Shown: positions 1-6,890, numbered from the stretch's first letter. The stretch: DNA of 8,060 nt from CAYWHE01 sp964458125 (GCA_964458125.1 CAYWHE010000193.1:1-8060), one strand, 5' to 3'. A program made the numbers and translations. Notes: generated by a model not told the origin, from the sequence alone.

Positions 1-528
1 CGGACCGGGATTACGTTCAGCAAAATGGAATTCCTTAAGCTTAGGAGTTCCTTTCCGCCCGGTTCCTTTAACATGGTATTCTCCAATTTCGGCGGATTGA
101 ATTGCATCGACCCTGTTTCCTTAAAACTTTTACTGGAGGATTTGCATGCCCTGCTTCAGCCAGGAGGACTGGTGATTGCCGTAATTATGGGAAGAAAGTG
201 TTTGTGGGAAAAGCTGTACTTCCTGTCCGGAGGTGAATTTAAAAAAATGAACAGGAGGAGGTCACCGGATGGTGTGGAGGCCGCTGTTGGCCATTCCAAA
301 CAACGAACCTGGTATTACAGCCCCCTGGAAATCCGTAACCTGAGCCACCGCCACTTCAGCCTCCGGGCTTTGAAGCCTGTTGGACTGGCTCTGCCTCCCT
401 CTTACCTGGACCCCTTTTTCAGGAAACATCAGTGGCTTTTATCCTGGCTGAATGCGATGGAAAAAAAACTCGCCTGCCGTTATTTTGCCGATTATGCCGA
501 CCATTATTTTATAGCCCTGAAAAAATGA
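1..528 (+). CDS. Class I SAM-dependent methyltransferase, C-terminal part (5' end outside window)
   Basis: The frame is open from the first base, so the gene begins upstream and only the last 175 codons are present; the ATG at 25 is internal. What is seen is the second half of a Rossmann-type methyltransferase: a strand-4-like segment with FNMVFSNFGGLNCID, then a helix and the LLQPGGLVIAVIM turn and strand that follows the SAM site in this fold. The glycine-rich SAM-binding loop (motif I) must lie upstream. After it comes a basic, aromatic segment (WYYSPLEIRNL) and a C-terminal helical part that probably shapes the substrate pocket. The gene ends with TGA inside ATGA, one base into a 22-codon frame leading to the radical SAM gene, so the two are probably co-transcribed. 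The substrate cannot be told from the sequence. Fold assignment is fairly sure, specificity unknown. Confidence 0.8.
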   Translation, partial: RTGITFSKMEFLKLRSSFPPGSFNMVFSNFGGLNCIDPVSLKLLLEDLHALLQPGGLVIAVIMGRKCLWEKLYFLSGGEFKKMNRRRSPDGVEAAVGHSKQRTWYYSPLEIRNLSHRHFSLRALKPVGLALPPSYLDPFFRKHQWLLSWLNAMEKKLACRYFADYADHYFIALKK

Positions 529-593
529 ACAGACTGTATACAGGCAGCGCCGATCCCGACAGGACTAATATTTTATTACCTTTCCCCCTGTGA
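525..593 (+). other. 22-codon linking reading frame between methyltransferase and radical SAM gene
   Basis: The ATG at 525-527 overlaps the methyltransferase stop (ATGA), and the frame's own TGA at 591-593 overlaps the GTG start of the next gene (GTGA). It therefore fills the intergenic gap exactly. The peptide, MNRLYTGSADPDRTNILLPFPL, has no recognisable domain. It may be a translational-coupling leader that carries ribosomes from one gene to the next, or it may be chance. No Shine-Dalgarno sequence is seen for either start. Confidence 0.3.
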
Positions 594-1993
594 ATATCTT
601 GCTGACGCACGGCTATTTTCTTTCGGAAGACCCGGGGGAACAGGACATCATGAGGCCGTATGTTCCTCTTGGGATTTTATATATCTCCGCCTACCTGGAG
701 CAGAACGGTTATGTGAATACCGTATTTGACAGCACTTTTTCAACTTTTAAAAAACTGCAGGAGTACCTGCTGGCCGAAAAGCCCGCCGTTGCCGGAATTT
801 ACACCAATCTCATGACCAAACTGAACGTACTCCGGATCATCCGGTTCATCCGTGAACAACCCGGTCTTTCATCCTGCAGGGTGATTCTGGGCGGGCCGGA
901 GGTACGGAATCATGCCGGTGAGTTTCTTTCCTATGGCGCCGATGTGGTGGTGGTGGGCGAAGGTGAGGAAACCATGCTGGAACTGATGAAGCATTTCAGC
1001 AGGGAAGAAACGCCGATGGATAAGCTCAGCGGAATCGTCTTTAAAAAGAACGGCACTGATATTACGTATACGGCTGAACGTGAAAAGATCCGCGACATCA
1101 ACCGGCTTCCCTTTCCGGCCAGGAGCAAGGTAAACCTGCAGTTGTATTTCGATGCCTGGAAAACCAAACATGGCGTGAGCGCCATTTCCATATCCACGAT
1201 GCGGGGATGCCCGTATACCTGCAACTGGTGCAGCCGGGCGGTTTACGGGCAGTCATACCGCAGAAGGAGTCCGGCGCTGGTTGTCGATGAAATGCAATGG
1301 ATAATGGAAAATTACCAGGTGGACACGGCCTGGTTCGTGGATGACGTCTTTACCATTTCCCATAAATGGCTGGAAGAATTTACCGCTGAAATCGAAAAGA
1401 GGAACATCAGACTCCCCTATGAATGCATAACCCGGGCCGACCGGATGAATGAAGACGTCATTGCACTGCTGAAAAGGAGCGGTTGTTTCCGTGTCTGGAT
1501 AGGGGCGGAAAGCGGTTCACAACGGATTATTGACGCCATGGACAGGCGGGTGAAGGTGGAACAGGTGAGGGAAATGATCCTGGCCGCACGGAGTGCCGGA
1601 TTGCAGGCCGGAACGTTTATCATGGTCGGTTATCCGGGGGAAACGGAAGCGGACCTGGCAGAAACCCTGCAGCATCTGAAGACATCGAACCCTGACCGGT
1701 ATACCATTACCGTGGCCTATCCGATTAAAGGCACACCCCTGTATGCCGAAGTGGAAAGCCGGTTCACCAAACAACTTCCCTGGGAATCCTCCACCGACCG
1801 CATGATCGATTTTAAACGCACCTACTCGCGAAAATACTACGACTATGCCATTCGCTGGATATCCAATGAAATGGTCCTGCACAAGGCTGAAACAGACCAG
1901 AATGCCGGAAGCGGCCTGCTGATCAGGCATAAACTTAAATCGCTGGCCGCCCGCAGCATGATGACGTATGAAAAGCTGATTCACCGTTCCTGA
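590..1993 (+). CDS. B12-binding domain radical SAM protein
   Basis: A 467-residue protein with the usual layout of cobalamin-binding radical SAM enzymes. Residues 1 to about 150 form a Rossmann-like B12-binding domain (MNILLTHGYF start, PLGILYISAYLEQNGY, GGPEV, then GADVVVVGEGEETMLEL). The canonical DxHxxG histidine motif is not apparent, as in many members of this class. The radical SAM core follows, with C207, C211 and C214 (CPYTCNWC) as ligands of the 4Fe-4S cluster that cleaves SAM. GYPGET at 347-352 and the PIKGTPLY segment lie late in the barrel. Start choice: an in-frame stop at 566-568 rules out a long extension, and GTG at 590 is the best start codon between it and the conserved N terminus. 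Family members perform methylations, cyclisations and other radical reactions; the substrate here is unknown. The adjoining methyltransferase suggests a shared small-molecule or lipid pathway, which is inference. Confidence 0.9.
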   Translation: MNILLTHGYFLSEDPGEQDIMRPYVPLGILYISAYLEQNGYVNTVFDSTFSTFKKLQEYLLAEKPAVAGIYTNLMTKLNVLRIIRFIREQPGLSSCRVILGGPEVRNHAGEFLSYGADVVVVGEGEETMLELMKHFSREETPMDKLSGIVFKKNGTDITYTAEREKIRDINRLPFPARSKVNLQLYFDAWKTKHGVSAISISTMRGCPYTCNWCSRAVYGQSYRRRSPALVVDEMQWIMENYQVDTAWFVDDVFTISHKWLEEFTAEIEKRNIRLPYECITRADRMNEDVIALLKRSGCFRVWIGAESGSQRIIDAMDRRVKVEQVREMILAARSAGLQAGTFIMVGYPGETEADLAETLQHLKTSNPDRYTITVAYPIKGTPLYAEVESRFTKQLPWESSTDRMIDFKRTYSRKYYDYAIRWISNEMVLHKAETDQNAGSGLLIRHKLKSLAARSMMTYEKLIHRS

Positions 1994-2033
1994 TCCGTCT
2001 GATACAGTCAGCGTCTTCCTGAAATGTTCGTAT

Positions 2034-2064
2034 AAAAAAGAAGCGCCCCCTTGCGGAGGCGCTT
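2034..2064 (-). terminator. Rho-independent terminator of the gld operon, between convergent genes
   Basis: Arms 2041-2050 and 2055-2064 form a 10-bp GC-rich stem with one C-A mismatch and the 4-base loop TTGC. Read on the minus strand, the stem is followed at once by CTTTTTTAT (2040 to 2032), a good U-tract, 22 nt past the gldN stop. On the plus strand the stem is followed only after several bases by a short TTTTT run, so termination of the radical SAM transcript here is possible but weaker. The rest of the gap 1994-2085 holds nothing else recognisable. Confidence 0.85.
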
Positions 2065-2085
2065 ACTTGATTTTTCAGGAACGCA

Positions 2086-2943
2086 TTAATATTCCCACAT
2101 ATCATGTTCCAGGTTGATGATGTCCATTTTGATGCGATCCGCTTCGAGCAGGGCATCCATGGGATTGATCTTGTAATCCTCGATACGGCGGTTGTACTCG
2201 TTGGACTCTTTAATGATATAGCTGTTAAACATTCGTTTCATAAACACATCGTCAAACGTTCTGCGCTCCCCGTCGTTCTGCCTGTTGAAGACTTCGTTGT
2301 TGGATAACACCTTGCGGGCCTCCGGAAAATAAAACCAGCAGACCGGTATGGGTTTGGATCCTTCGCGGATATTGCCCTGGTCGTCACGGTCATATTTAAG
2401 CGGCGCAAGGCCTATGATACGGGTTTCGATAATAGAACGCTGTTTGTCAAAAAAAACATCCTCCTTGATCCTGTATTGTACGATATCATCAAACCTGAAA
2501 TCCTGGCGGATTACCGTATCGATGGTAATATCCGGGTTATTGGGGTCGATGGGAATCTGGGTGGTATCCATCCGGGAACCGCCGAACCGTTCAAACTCTT
2601 CAAAGGTGATGGGTTTGGTAAACTCATCGTCCACATAATCGTACGGGGTGAGGGTTCCCTCCTTCACGGCATTGTAAAGCAAATCGATGAGGCTTTTCCT
2701 GTCCTTGGTGTCATCGTGTTTCGGGAAGGCCAGCGGGATGTTGATTTTTTCCCTCAGGTCGATGACGCGCCAGATTCTCCTGGACCAGATGATATCGGCT
2801 TCACGCAGGTGACAGAGTGGGGTTACTCTTCTTAACGGGGTGTGTTCTCTGATATACACACCATCCAGTACATTCTGTGCGGAGACCTCAGTCACTCCGA
2901 AAGGAATGAGGGCAAGCAGGGAATAAAACAGTAACTTTTTCAT
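2086..2943 (-). CDS. gldN: GldN/PorN, periplasmic T9SS ring protein
   Basis: A 285-residue protein recognised as GldN. Residues 1-22 are a Sec signal peptide (KK, hydrophobic core, VSA cut before Q23). The mature part opens with VLDGVYIREHTPLRR and contains LCHLREADIIWSRRIWRVIDLREKIN, then a long basic/acidic middle and PVCWFYFPEARKVL, followed by the NPMDALLEADRIK tail; this is the expected length and sequence type. In the family, GldN/PorN binds the lipoprotein GldK/PorK to form large rings under the outer membrane and contacts the GldM periplasmic tip, so it transmits motor force. Start choice: a GTG lies six bases upstream at 2949-2947, but it overlaps the AGGAGGT ribosome site; the ATG at 2943 is 4 nt past that site and starts a clean signal peptide. 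It is the last gene of the operon, 20 nt after gldM and just before the terminator. Confidence 0.95.
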   Translation of the reverse strand: MKKLLFYSLLALIPFGVTEVSAQNVLDGVYIREHTPLRRVTPLCHLREADIIWSRRIWRVIDLREKINIPLAFPKHDDTKDRKSLIDLLYNAVKEGTLTPYDYVDDEFTKPITFEEFERFGGSRMDTTQIPIDPNNPDITIDTVIRQDFRFDDIVQYRIKEDVFFDKQRSIIETRIIGLAPLKYDRDDQGNIREGSKPIPVCWFYFPEARKVLSNNEVFNRQNDGERRTFDDVFMKRMFNSYIIKESNEYNRRIEDYKINPMDALLEADRIKMDIINLEHDMWEY

Positions 2944-2947
2944 GTAC

Positions 2948-2954
2948 ACCTCCT
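2948..2954 (-). promoter_or_regulatory. Strong Shine-Dalgarno of gldN (decides the start)
   Basis: Minus-strand AGGAGGT lies 4 nt before the ATG at 2943 and inside the short gldM-gldN gap. It is the only strong Shine-Dalgarno in the operon; porP, gldK, gldL and gldM have AT-rich leaders without one, as is usual in Bacteroidota. It rules out the overlapping upstream GTG as the start. Confidence 0.75.
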
Positions 2955-2963
2955 GTGTTTAGC

Positions 2964-4556
2964 TTATTGCAATGTGAATACGATGGATCCTAAACTTCTC
3001 GGTCTTCCATCCGGGCCGACAGCCTTGATATTCTCAAATACGACCTTGGAGCCGGCTCCGGCAGACTGGATGCTGGCCTTCATTTCCGGCGTAATCAGGT
3101 TGCTGTTGCTTTCTGATACAAACGGGTCTTTTCCTTTTCTGGCAATATAGATGGAGAACCGGGTAACCGAAAACCGAAGGTCAAAGGGGAAATTTTCCAT
3201 GATGGCAAAAACGGAAGGCTGTGCGGCCAGTGTGTTCTTGTTCATGTTTCCGCCTTTGGAATTGGCAATCATGGCAATCGGATCCGGAATACTCTTAATC
3301 CTGAATTTCATGGTTCCCATGGTTTTGTTTTTCCCGTCGAAGTCAGCATTGACTGTTAACGTAGCTTCTCCCGGAGTGGTTACCTTTACGAGAAAATCGG
3401 AACTGCCTTTGCTGGCAGGATCCCTGCTCAACACTGCGCCTCCGCCGGCAATGGAAGGTTTTACCTTTTCATTGGGAACACCGGGAACGGAAATGGAAAC
3501 AGGGTTATCCACACCTATATACAATACGTTCATCTTGGTAGGCGATACAACGGCTGCGGGAGGGGCGGCAATATATTCCGATTCAAATTTATATTCGTCA
3601 TAGGTATTATCGGGCTTCCTCACCTTGATCACCCCGCCCCATTTTTTCAGGCCGGAGCTTCCCGGGCGATCGGTAAACTTACCCATACCGGCTTCTACCG
3701 GAAGAACACGTCCGCCTACATTTATCTCGGGGTTTTGCGTTTCGTTTACGGCAGCCAAAAAGACATCGGCTTTATATTCATCCCCGACAAATACATAGCT
3801 GGAGGTTGCAATAACCTTTGGCTGAAGAGATGAAATTTTAAAGTCAAGCGCGTTGATGGAACTCAACAGGTGAGTGGTCACTTCCGCTTCTGCATTTTTT
3901 ACGTCTGACTGCATTTTTGTAAGCAAAGCTACTGAAGCCACCACGGGGTTATGGTAAAACGTGGCCATCTCCCAGGTTTTCCGGCCCTCTATGACCCGCT
4001 TTGGATCCGGGTCTTTGGTGTTCAGCAAGTCGTCAAAACGCTTGGTGAAAGCCGGAACATCCTTCGGATCCATGTTCTTAAGCATGATTTGTTTGTATTC
4101 ATCCAGTTTTTTACGAAGTGCTGAGGCCAGGTGACCTTTGCCATCCTGTTCGCTGCCAACCATCAGCTCGGTTGGCGTATCGTAATCATCCATCTTTTGC
4201 ATATCGCGAAGTTCCGGAACTTTTTCCGTGGGCTTCAGTCCGTCTGCCTTGATCACCAGTTGTTTCTTGATGCTTTCCATATAGGCAACCAGGGAATCGG
4301 AAAGCGACTTGGCCTTCATGGCCCGGTCGTAATGGATTTGTGTTTTTGCCTTATCATTAGCCAGCGCCTTTTCGAAAGCACTGTAGGTAAGTTTATTTCT
4401 GTCTGTTAAATTGGTATTCGACTTTTCAACACTATCATTGATGGTTACAAAGGCATTTATAATTTCCTTGTTTATGTTCAATGCCAGCAGAGCCGTCAAT
4501 ACCAGGTACATCATCCCGATCATTTTCTGCCTCGGGCTTAATTTCGCGCCTGCCAT
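2964..4556 (-). CDS. gldM: GldM/PorM, T9SS motor shaft protein
   Basis: A 530-residue protein, close to the usual GldM length of about 515-530. The short cytoplasmic N terminus MAGAKLSPRQKM includes the conserved R9. One transmembrane helix follows (about residues 13-31, IGMMYLVLTALLALN), then a large periplasmic part. The first domain is helical and charged (about 35-240), and the later parts are beta-rich Ig-like domains (VPGVPNEKVKPSIAGGGAVL, VTTPGEATLTV). The C-terminal domain ends IKAVGPDGRPRSLGSIVFTLQ. In the family, a GldM dimer sits inside a GldL pentamer, forms a proton-driven rotary motor and reaches across the periplasm to GldK/GldN. Start: the ATG at 4556 gives the conserved N terminus exactly; the leader is AT-rich with no Shine-Dalgarno. 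It lies 42 nt after gldL. No missing or broken part is seen. Confidence 0.97.
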   Translation of the reverse strand: MAGAKLSPRQKMIGMMYLVLTALLALNINKEIINAFVTINDSVEKSNTNLTDRNKLTYSAFEKALANDKAKTQIHYDRAMKAKSLSDSLVAYMESIKKQLVIKADGLKPTEKVPELRDMQKMDDYDTPTELMVGSEQDGKGHLASALRKKLDEYKQIMLKNMDPKDVPAFTKRFDDLLNTKDPDPKRVIEGRKTWEMATFYHNPVVASVALLTKMQSDVKNAEAEVTTHLLSSINALDFKISSLQPKVIATSSYVFVGDEYKADVFLAAVNETQNPEINVGGRVLPVEAGMGKFTDRPGSSGLKKWGGVIKVRKPDNTYDEYKFESEYIAAPPAAVVSPTKMNVLYIGVDNPVSISVPGVPNEKVKPSIAGGGAVLSRDPASKGSSDFLVKVTTPGEATLTVNADFDGKNKTMGTMKFRIKSIPDPIAMIANSKGGNMNKNTLAAQPSVFAIMENFPFDLRFSVTRFSIYIARKGKDPFVSESNSNLITPEMKASIQSAGAGSKVVFENIKAVGPDGRPRSLGSIVFTLQ

Positions 4557-4571
4557 ATTAAATTAAAAGTT

Positions 4572-4595
4572 TTGGTTAGTTAGGTATGGTTGATT
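4572..4595 (-). promoter_or_regulatory. Leader block upstream of gldM, shared with gldL
   Basis: On the minus strand this gap between gldL and gldM contains AATCAACCATAC and then ACTAACCAA, ending 15 nt before the gldM ATG. The same elements in the same order, slightly shorter, precede gldL. It may be a translation-enhancing leader element or an RNA-binding site; chance similarity of AT-rich leaders cannot be excluded. Confidence 0.3.
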
Positions 4596-4598
4596 GAC

Positions 4599-5408
4599 TT
4601 ATTTGGCACTGCCCGCATTCATGGCCGACAACATATTGCCATAAATGGTATTGAGCGATGACAGGTTTTTGGCAAGCTTGGTCACTTCTTCCTTGTATCG
4701 TTTGGTATCTTCCACTGAAGCGTTCAGGCTGGCCATCATGGCATTGATACCTTCATAGAACTTGGTGGTTTCTTTCATATGCGTGTTTGAATCACGCAAT
4801 TGCAGTTCATACACGGCATTGAGTGCAGCCAGGTTCTTCCCGGCGCTTTGCACCTGCTCGTTATAAACCTTCACGTCTCCCGAAGCATTGCTCAGTTCGG
4901 ACATAGCCTGCGTAACCTTATTGTAGGACTGGGTTAAATCACCCACCGACTTGGTGGCGCTTTTCACATTTTTCAGATAATCTTCCGTGGCCACAGAAGC
5001 ATCAGAAAGATTGGAGAGTTTAGAGGTGTTTTCTCCCAGAGATTTCAGCCCGGTTCCAAGGCTTTGGATCAGGTCCGGACCTATTTTGGCATCGGAAAGC
5101 AATTTATCGAGGTGTTGTGCAACGGCATCCGGCTTTTTCCGGTCTTCTTTTTTATGATTCGGATCGTGCATTCCGGCAAGTTCAGGGTAAACGAGTGACC
5201 AGTCCACCTCCTCATGCGGTGGTTCAAATGCAGAGAAAAAGAAGATCACCGCCTCCGTTAACAGCCCTACCGTCAGAAACGTACCGGCAAACGGCCAGTG
5301 CTGAATCTTAAATAAAGCGCCCACGATTACGATAGATGCACCGAATCCGTAAAGTTTGGCCATGAATTGTTTAAACCCCTTACCCTGGGTAATTTCTGTT
5401 AATCCCAT
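4599..5408 (-). CDS. gldL: GldL/PorL, T9SS inner-membrane motor protein
   Basis: A 269-residue protein with two N-terminal transmembrane helices (about residues 19-33 and 41-60), joined by a loop with K34 and H37. E52 lies in the second helix (GLLTEA) and E62 at its end (SAFEPP), followed by the family signature DWSLVYPELAGM. As I recall the Flavobacterium johnsoniae protein, E52 and E62 align with its E49 and E59 and K34/H37 with K27/H30, the membrane residues linked to proton use. GldL forms the pentameric proton-channel ring around the GldM helices. The cytoplasmic tail (about 95-269) is helical, rich in S, N, K and L, and longer than in the roughly 215-residue F. johnsoniae protein. It contains three related segments starting at Y144, Y182 and Y238. 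It lies 71 nt after gldK and has no Shine-Dalgarno; ATG at 5408 gives the expected N terminus. Confidence 0.97.
   Translation of the reverse strand: MGLTEITQGKGFKQFMAKLYGFGASIVIVGALFKIQHWPFAGTFLTVGLLTEAVIFFFSAFEPPHEEVDWSLVYPELAGMHDPNHKKEDRKKPDAVAQHLDKLLSDAKIGPDLIQSLGTGLKSLGENTSKLSNLSDASVATEDYLKNVKSATKSVGDLTQSYNKVTQAMSELSNASGDVKVYNEQVQSAGKNLAALNAVYELQLRDSNTHMKETTKFYEGINAMMASLNASVEDTKRYKEEVTKLAKNLSSLNTIYGNMLSAMNAGSAK
4641..4979 (-). repeat. Three-copy degenerate protein repeat in the GldL tail
   Basis: Residues 144-165, 182-204 and 238-260 of GldL align as Y-x3-V-x4-K-x4-L-x3-Y. The two tyrosines are 18 residues apart in all three. The last two copies are closest, both containing KNL, two residues, then LN and Y. 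Copy starts are 38 and 56 residues apart. The repeat is diverged, so I see it in the protein rather than in the DNA, and it fits a helical-bundle or coiled-coil tail. Confidence 0.6.
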
Positions 5409-5427
5409 AATGTTAAAATAGATTTAA

Positions 5428-5446
5428 TTGGTTAGTAGTATTGATT
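5428..5446 (-). promoter_or_regulatory. Leader block upstream of gldL, shared with gldM
   Basis: On the minus strand AATCAATACT runs directly into ACTAACCAA, whose end is 19 nt from the gldL ATG. The block matches the gldM leader, with ACTAACCAA and AATCAA exact in both. No TAnnTTTG box is visible in this gap, so an RNA-level role is more likely than a promoter. Function is unproven. Confidence 0.3.
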
Positions 5447-5479
5447 GTTTGTTGTAAAATCGAAGTAATAATCCCGTTC

Positions 5480-6742
5480 CTAAAAATCAGACTTATCACG
5501 GCCCATAAACGACATCACGCAACGGAATCCAACATAACACTTGGAGGTGTCCTGGTATTCATAAGACCTGGTACCGGTCTGTAAAAAATACCCGACATCT
5601 TTCCAGGATCCGCCCCTGATTACTTTCCGCTTCAAAACAGGAGGATCTGATTCTTTCGCTTCATAAGAATAATCGGGATTCAGGTCATGAGAAAAGTTAT
5701 ATGCTGATTCATCAAATGCATTGCTGGTCCACTCGGAAACATTTCCAGCCATATTGTATAAACCATACTCATTAGGCCAGTAGGAAGTCACTTTAACGGC
5801 ATAAAATCCGCCATCATCCATATAATTACCGCGCATGGGCTTGAAGTTGCCGAGGAAACAACCGCGGCTGTTCCGGATATACGGACCACCCCAGGGATAC
5901 GGCGACAATTCAAACCCGCCTCTGGCGGCATATTCCCACTCCGATTCGGTCGGCAGGCGGAAATCCTGAACGAAAGTTTCCCCGTTTTCCTGGAGGTAAC
6001 TGTTGAATAACTGTGTCCTCCAGATACAGAAGGCACGGGCCTGTTTCCAGTTAACGCCTACTACCGGATAATCGTCATAGGACGGATGCCAGAAATACAT
6101 GTTGGTAATGGGGTCGTTGAAGGAGTAACTGAAATCATGAATCCAGGCCAGGGTGTCGGGATACACATTGATCACATCCTTTTTAATGAAAACGGAACGA
6201 TCCGTTTTACCCTGCTCCCTGTTTACGCGTTGGGCAGCTTCCTGCAAATCGATCCAGTAATATTCAAAATTCAGTTTGCGGGAATCAATTTCTTTTCTCC
6301 TGTAATAGCGCTCACTTTCCGGCAGGTAGAGTTCAGCCAGGGTTTCCACATTCTCCTCATCTTCCCACTTGATGCGTCTTCTCCAGTTAATGCGCTCCCC
6401 GTATTCGCCTTCATCGATCAAATGTTCGCCACCAATCAACCGATGGGCCAATGAATCGCGCACCCACTCTACAAACTGGCGGTATTCATTATTTGAAATT
6501 TCGGTGTTGTCCATGTAAAAAGCATGAACGGACACCGTTTTGCTTTGAGCTACTGCGGCATACGGCACATCCTGGTCACTGGGACCCATGTTGTAGGCGC
6601 CGGAAGGAATGTAAACCATTCCATACGGATCAGGCTGATACCACCTTTCCCTTCCCTGAGCACCAACCAACTGACCCCGGTTACCGCCACCGCAACTGCT
6701 GAAGATGAGGGCGATAAAGGCCGGAATAAAAATCTTTTTCAT
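5480..6742 (-). CDS. gldK: GldK/PorK, T9SS outer-membrane lipoprotein with FGE-like fold
   Basis: A 420-residue lipoprotein. The signal peptide ends in IFSSC with C17 as the lipidated cysteine, followed by a glycine-rich linker. From about residue 38 it has the sulfatase-modifying-factor (formylglycine-generating enzyme, FGE) fold: MVYIPSGAYNMG (42-53), FYMDNTEISNNEYRQFV (75-91), YPVVGVNWKQARAFC (225-239), FRLPTESEWEYAARGG (261-276), GNVSEW (333-338), IRGGSW (375-380) and CYVGFRC (402-408). A charged insertion of about 100 residues (95-210) is a GldK hallmark. The cysteine pair that FGE enzymes carry just after RGGS is absent (WKDVGYF here), so this is a structural, not catalytic, member. GldK binds GldN to form the ring at the inner face of the outer membrane. 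It lies 152 nt after porP and 71 nt before gldL. ATG at 6742 is chosen because it starts the signal peptide. Confidence 0.96.
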   Translation of the reverse strand: MKKIFIPAFIALIFSSCGGGNRGQLVGAQGRERWYQPDPYGMVYIPSGAYNMGPSDQDVPYAAVAQSKTVSVHAFYMDNTEISNNEYRQFVEWVRDSLAHRLIGGEHLIDEGEYGERINWRRRIKWEDEENVETLAELYLPESERYYRRKEIDSRKLNFEYYWIDLQEAAQRVNREQGKTDRSVFIKKDVINVYPDTLAWIHDFSYSFNDPITNMYFWHPSYDDYPVVGVNWKQARAFCIWRTQLFNSYLQENGETFVQDFRLPTESEWEYAARGGFELSPYPWGGPYIRNSRGCFLGNFKPMRGNYMDDGGFYAVKVTSYWPNEYGLYNMAGNVSEWTSNAFDESAYNFSHDLNPDYSYEAKESDPPVLKRKVIRGGSWKDVGYFLQTGTRSYEYQDTSKCYVGFRCVMSFMGRDKSDF

Positions 6743-6813
6743 GAATCCGTGATTTTAGTATTACAGTAAGTTTTGTTTAATGAATTGCAATAGTAACGAC
6801 ATAAGCGCAGTTA

Positions 6814-6864
6814 TATTTTTGCATGACCTATATCAGTAAACGGTATACGGTCCTAGCAAAAATA
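6814..6864. repeat. Imperfect inverted repeat between porP and gldK
   Basis: The outer arms TATTTTTGC (6814-6822) and GCAAAAATA (6856-6864) are exact reverse complements. Inside them GACC (6825-6828) pairs with GGTC (6849-6852) and TATA (6829-6832) with TATA (6844-6847), separated by bulges of 2-3 bases and 1 base, around an 11-base centre. Each outer arm holds a TATTTTTG box, one per strand, matching the Bacteroidota -7 consensus TAnnTTTG. No T-run follows on either side, so it does not look like an intrinsic terminator. Possible roles are an operator overlapping the gldK promoter or an RNA processing hairpin at the 3' end of porP mRNA. Confidence 0.6.
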
Positions 6865-6890
6865 GGTTTCTGCGATACTATCGGGTACAA
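6857..6890 (-). promoter_or_regulatory. Possible internal promoter for gldKLMN
   Basis: On the minus strand TATTTTTG (6864-6857) fits the Bacteroidota -7 consensus TAnnTTTG, with TTG at 6890-6888 as a candidate -33 element. The 23-nt spacing is at the long end of what is accepted. Transcription would start near 6850 and give a leader of roughly 110 nt before gldK. The long porP-gldK gap compared with the tighter gaps downstream supports a separate start. Confidence 0.35.

Noticed and set aside
1517..1984. 155-codon minus-strand open frame opposite the radical SAM gene
   Set aside because: It lies wholly antisense to a gene with clear motifs and shows no family features; it is a shadow frame.
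2476..2835. 119-codon plus-strand open frame opposite gldN
   Set aside because: Antisense to a firmly recognised gene; the sequence resembles no protein family.
3151..3603. 150-codon plus-strand open frame opposite gldM
   Set aside because: Antisense shadow of the beta-rich part of GldM; its hydrophobic look comes from reverse-complement codons.
6086..6454. 122-codon plus-strand open frame opposite gldK
   Set aside because: Antisense shadow; no motif and no promoter upstream.
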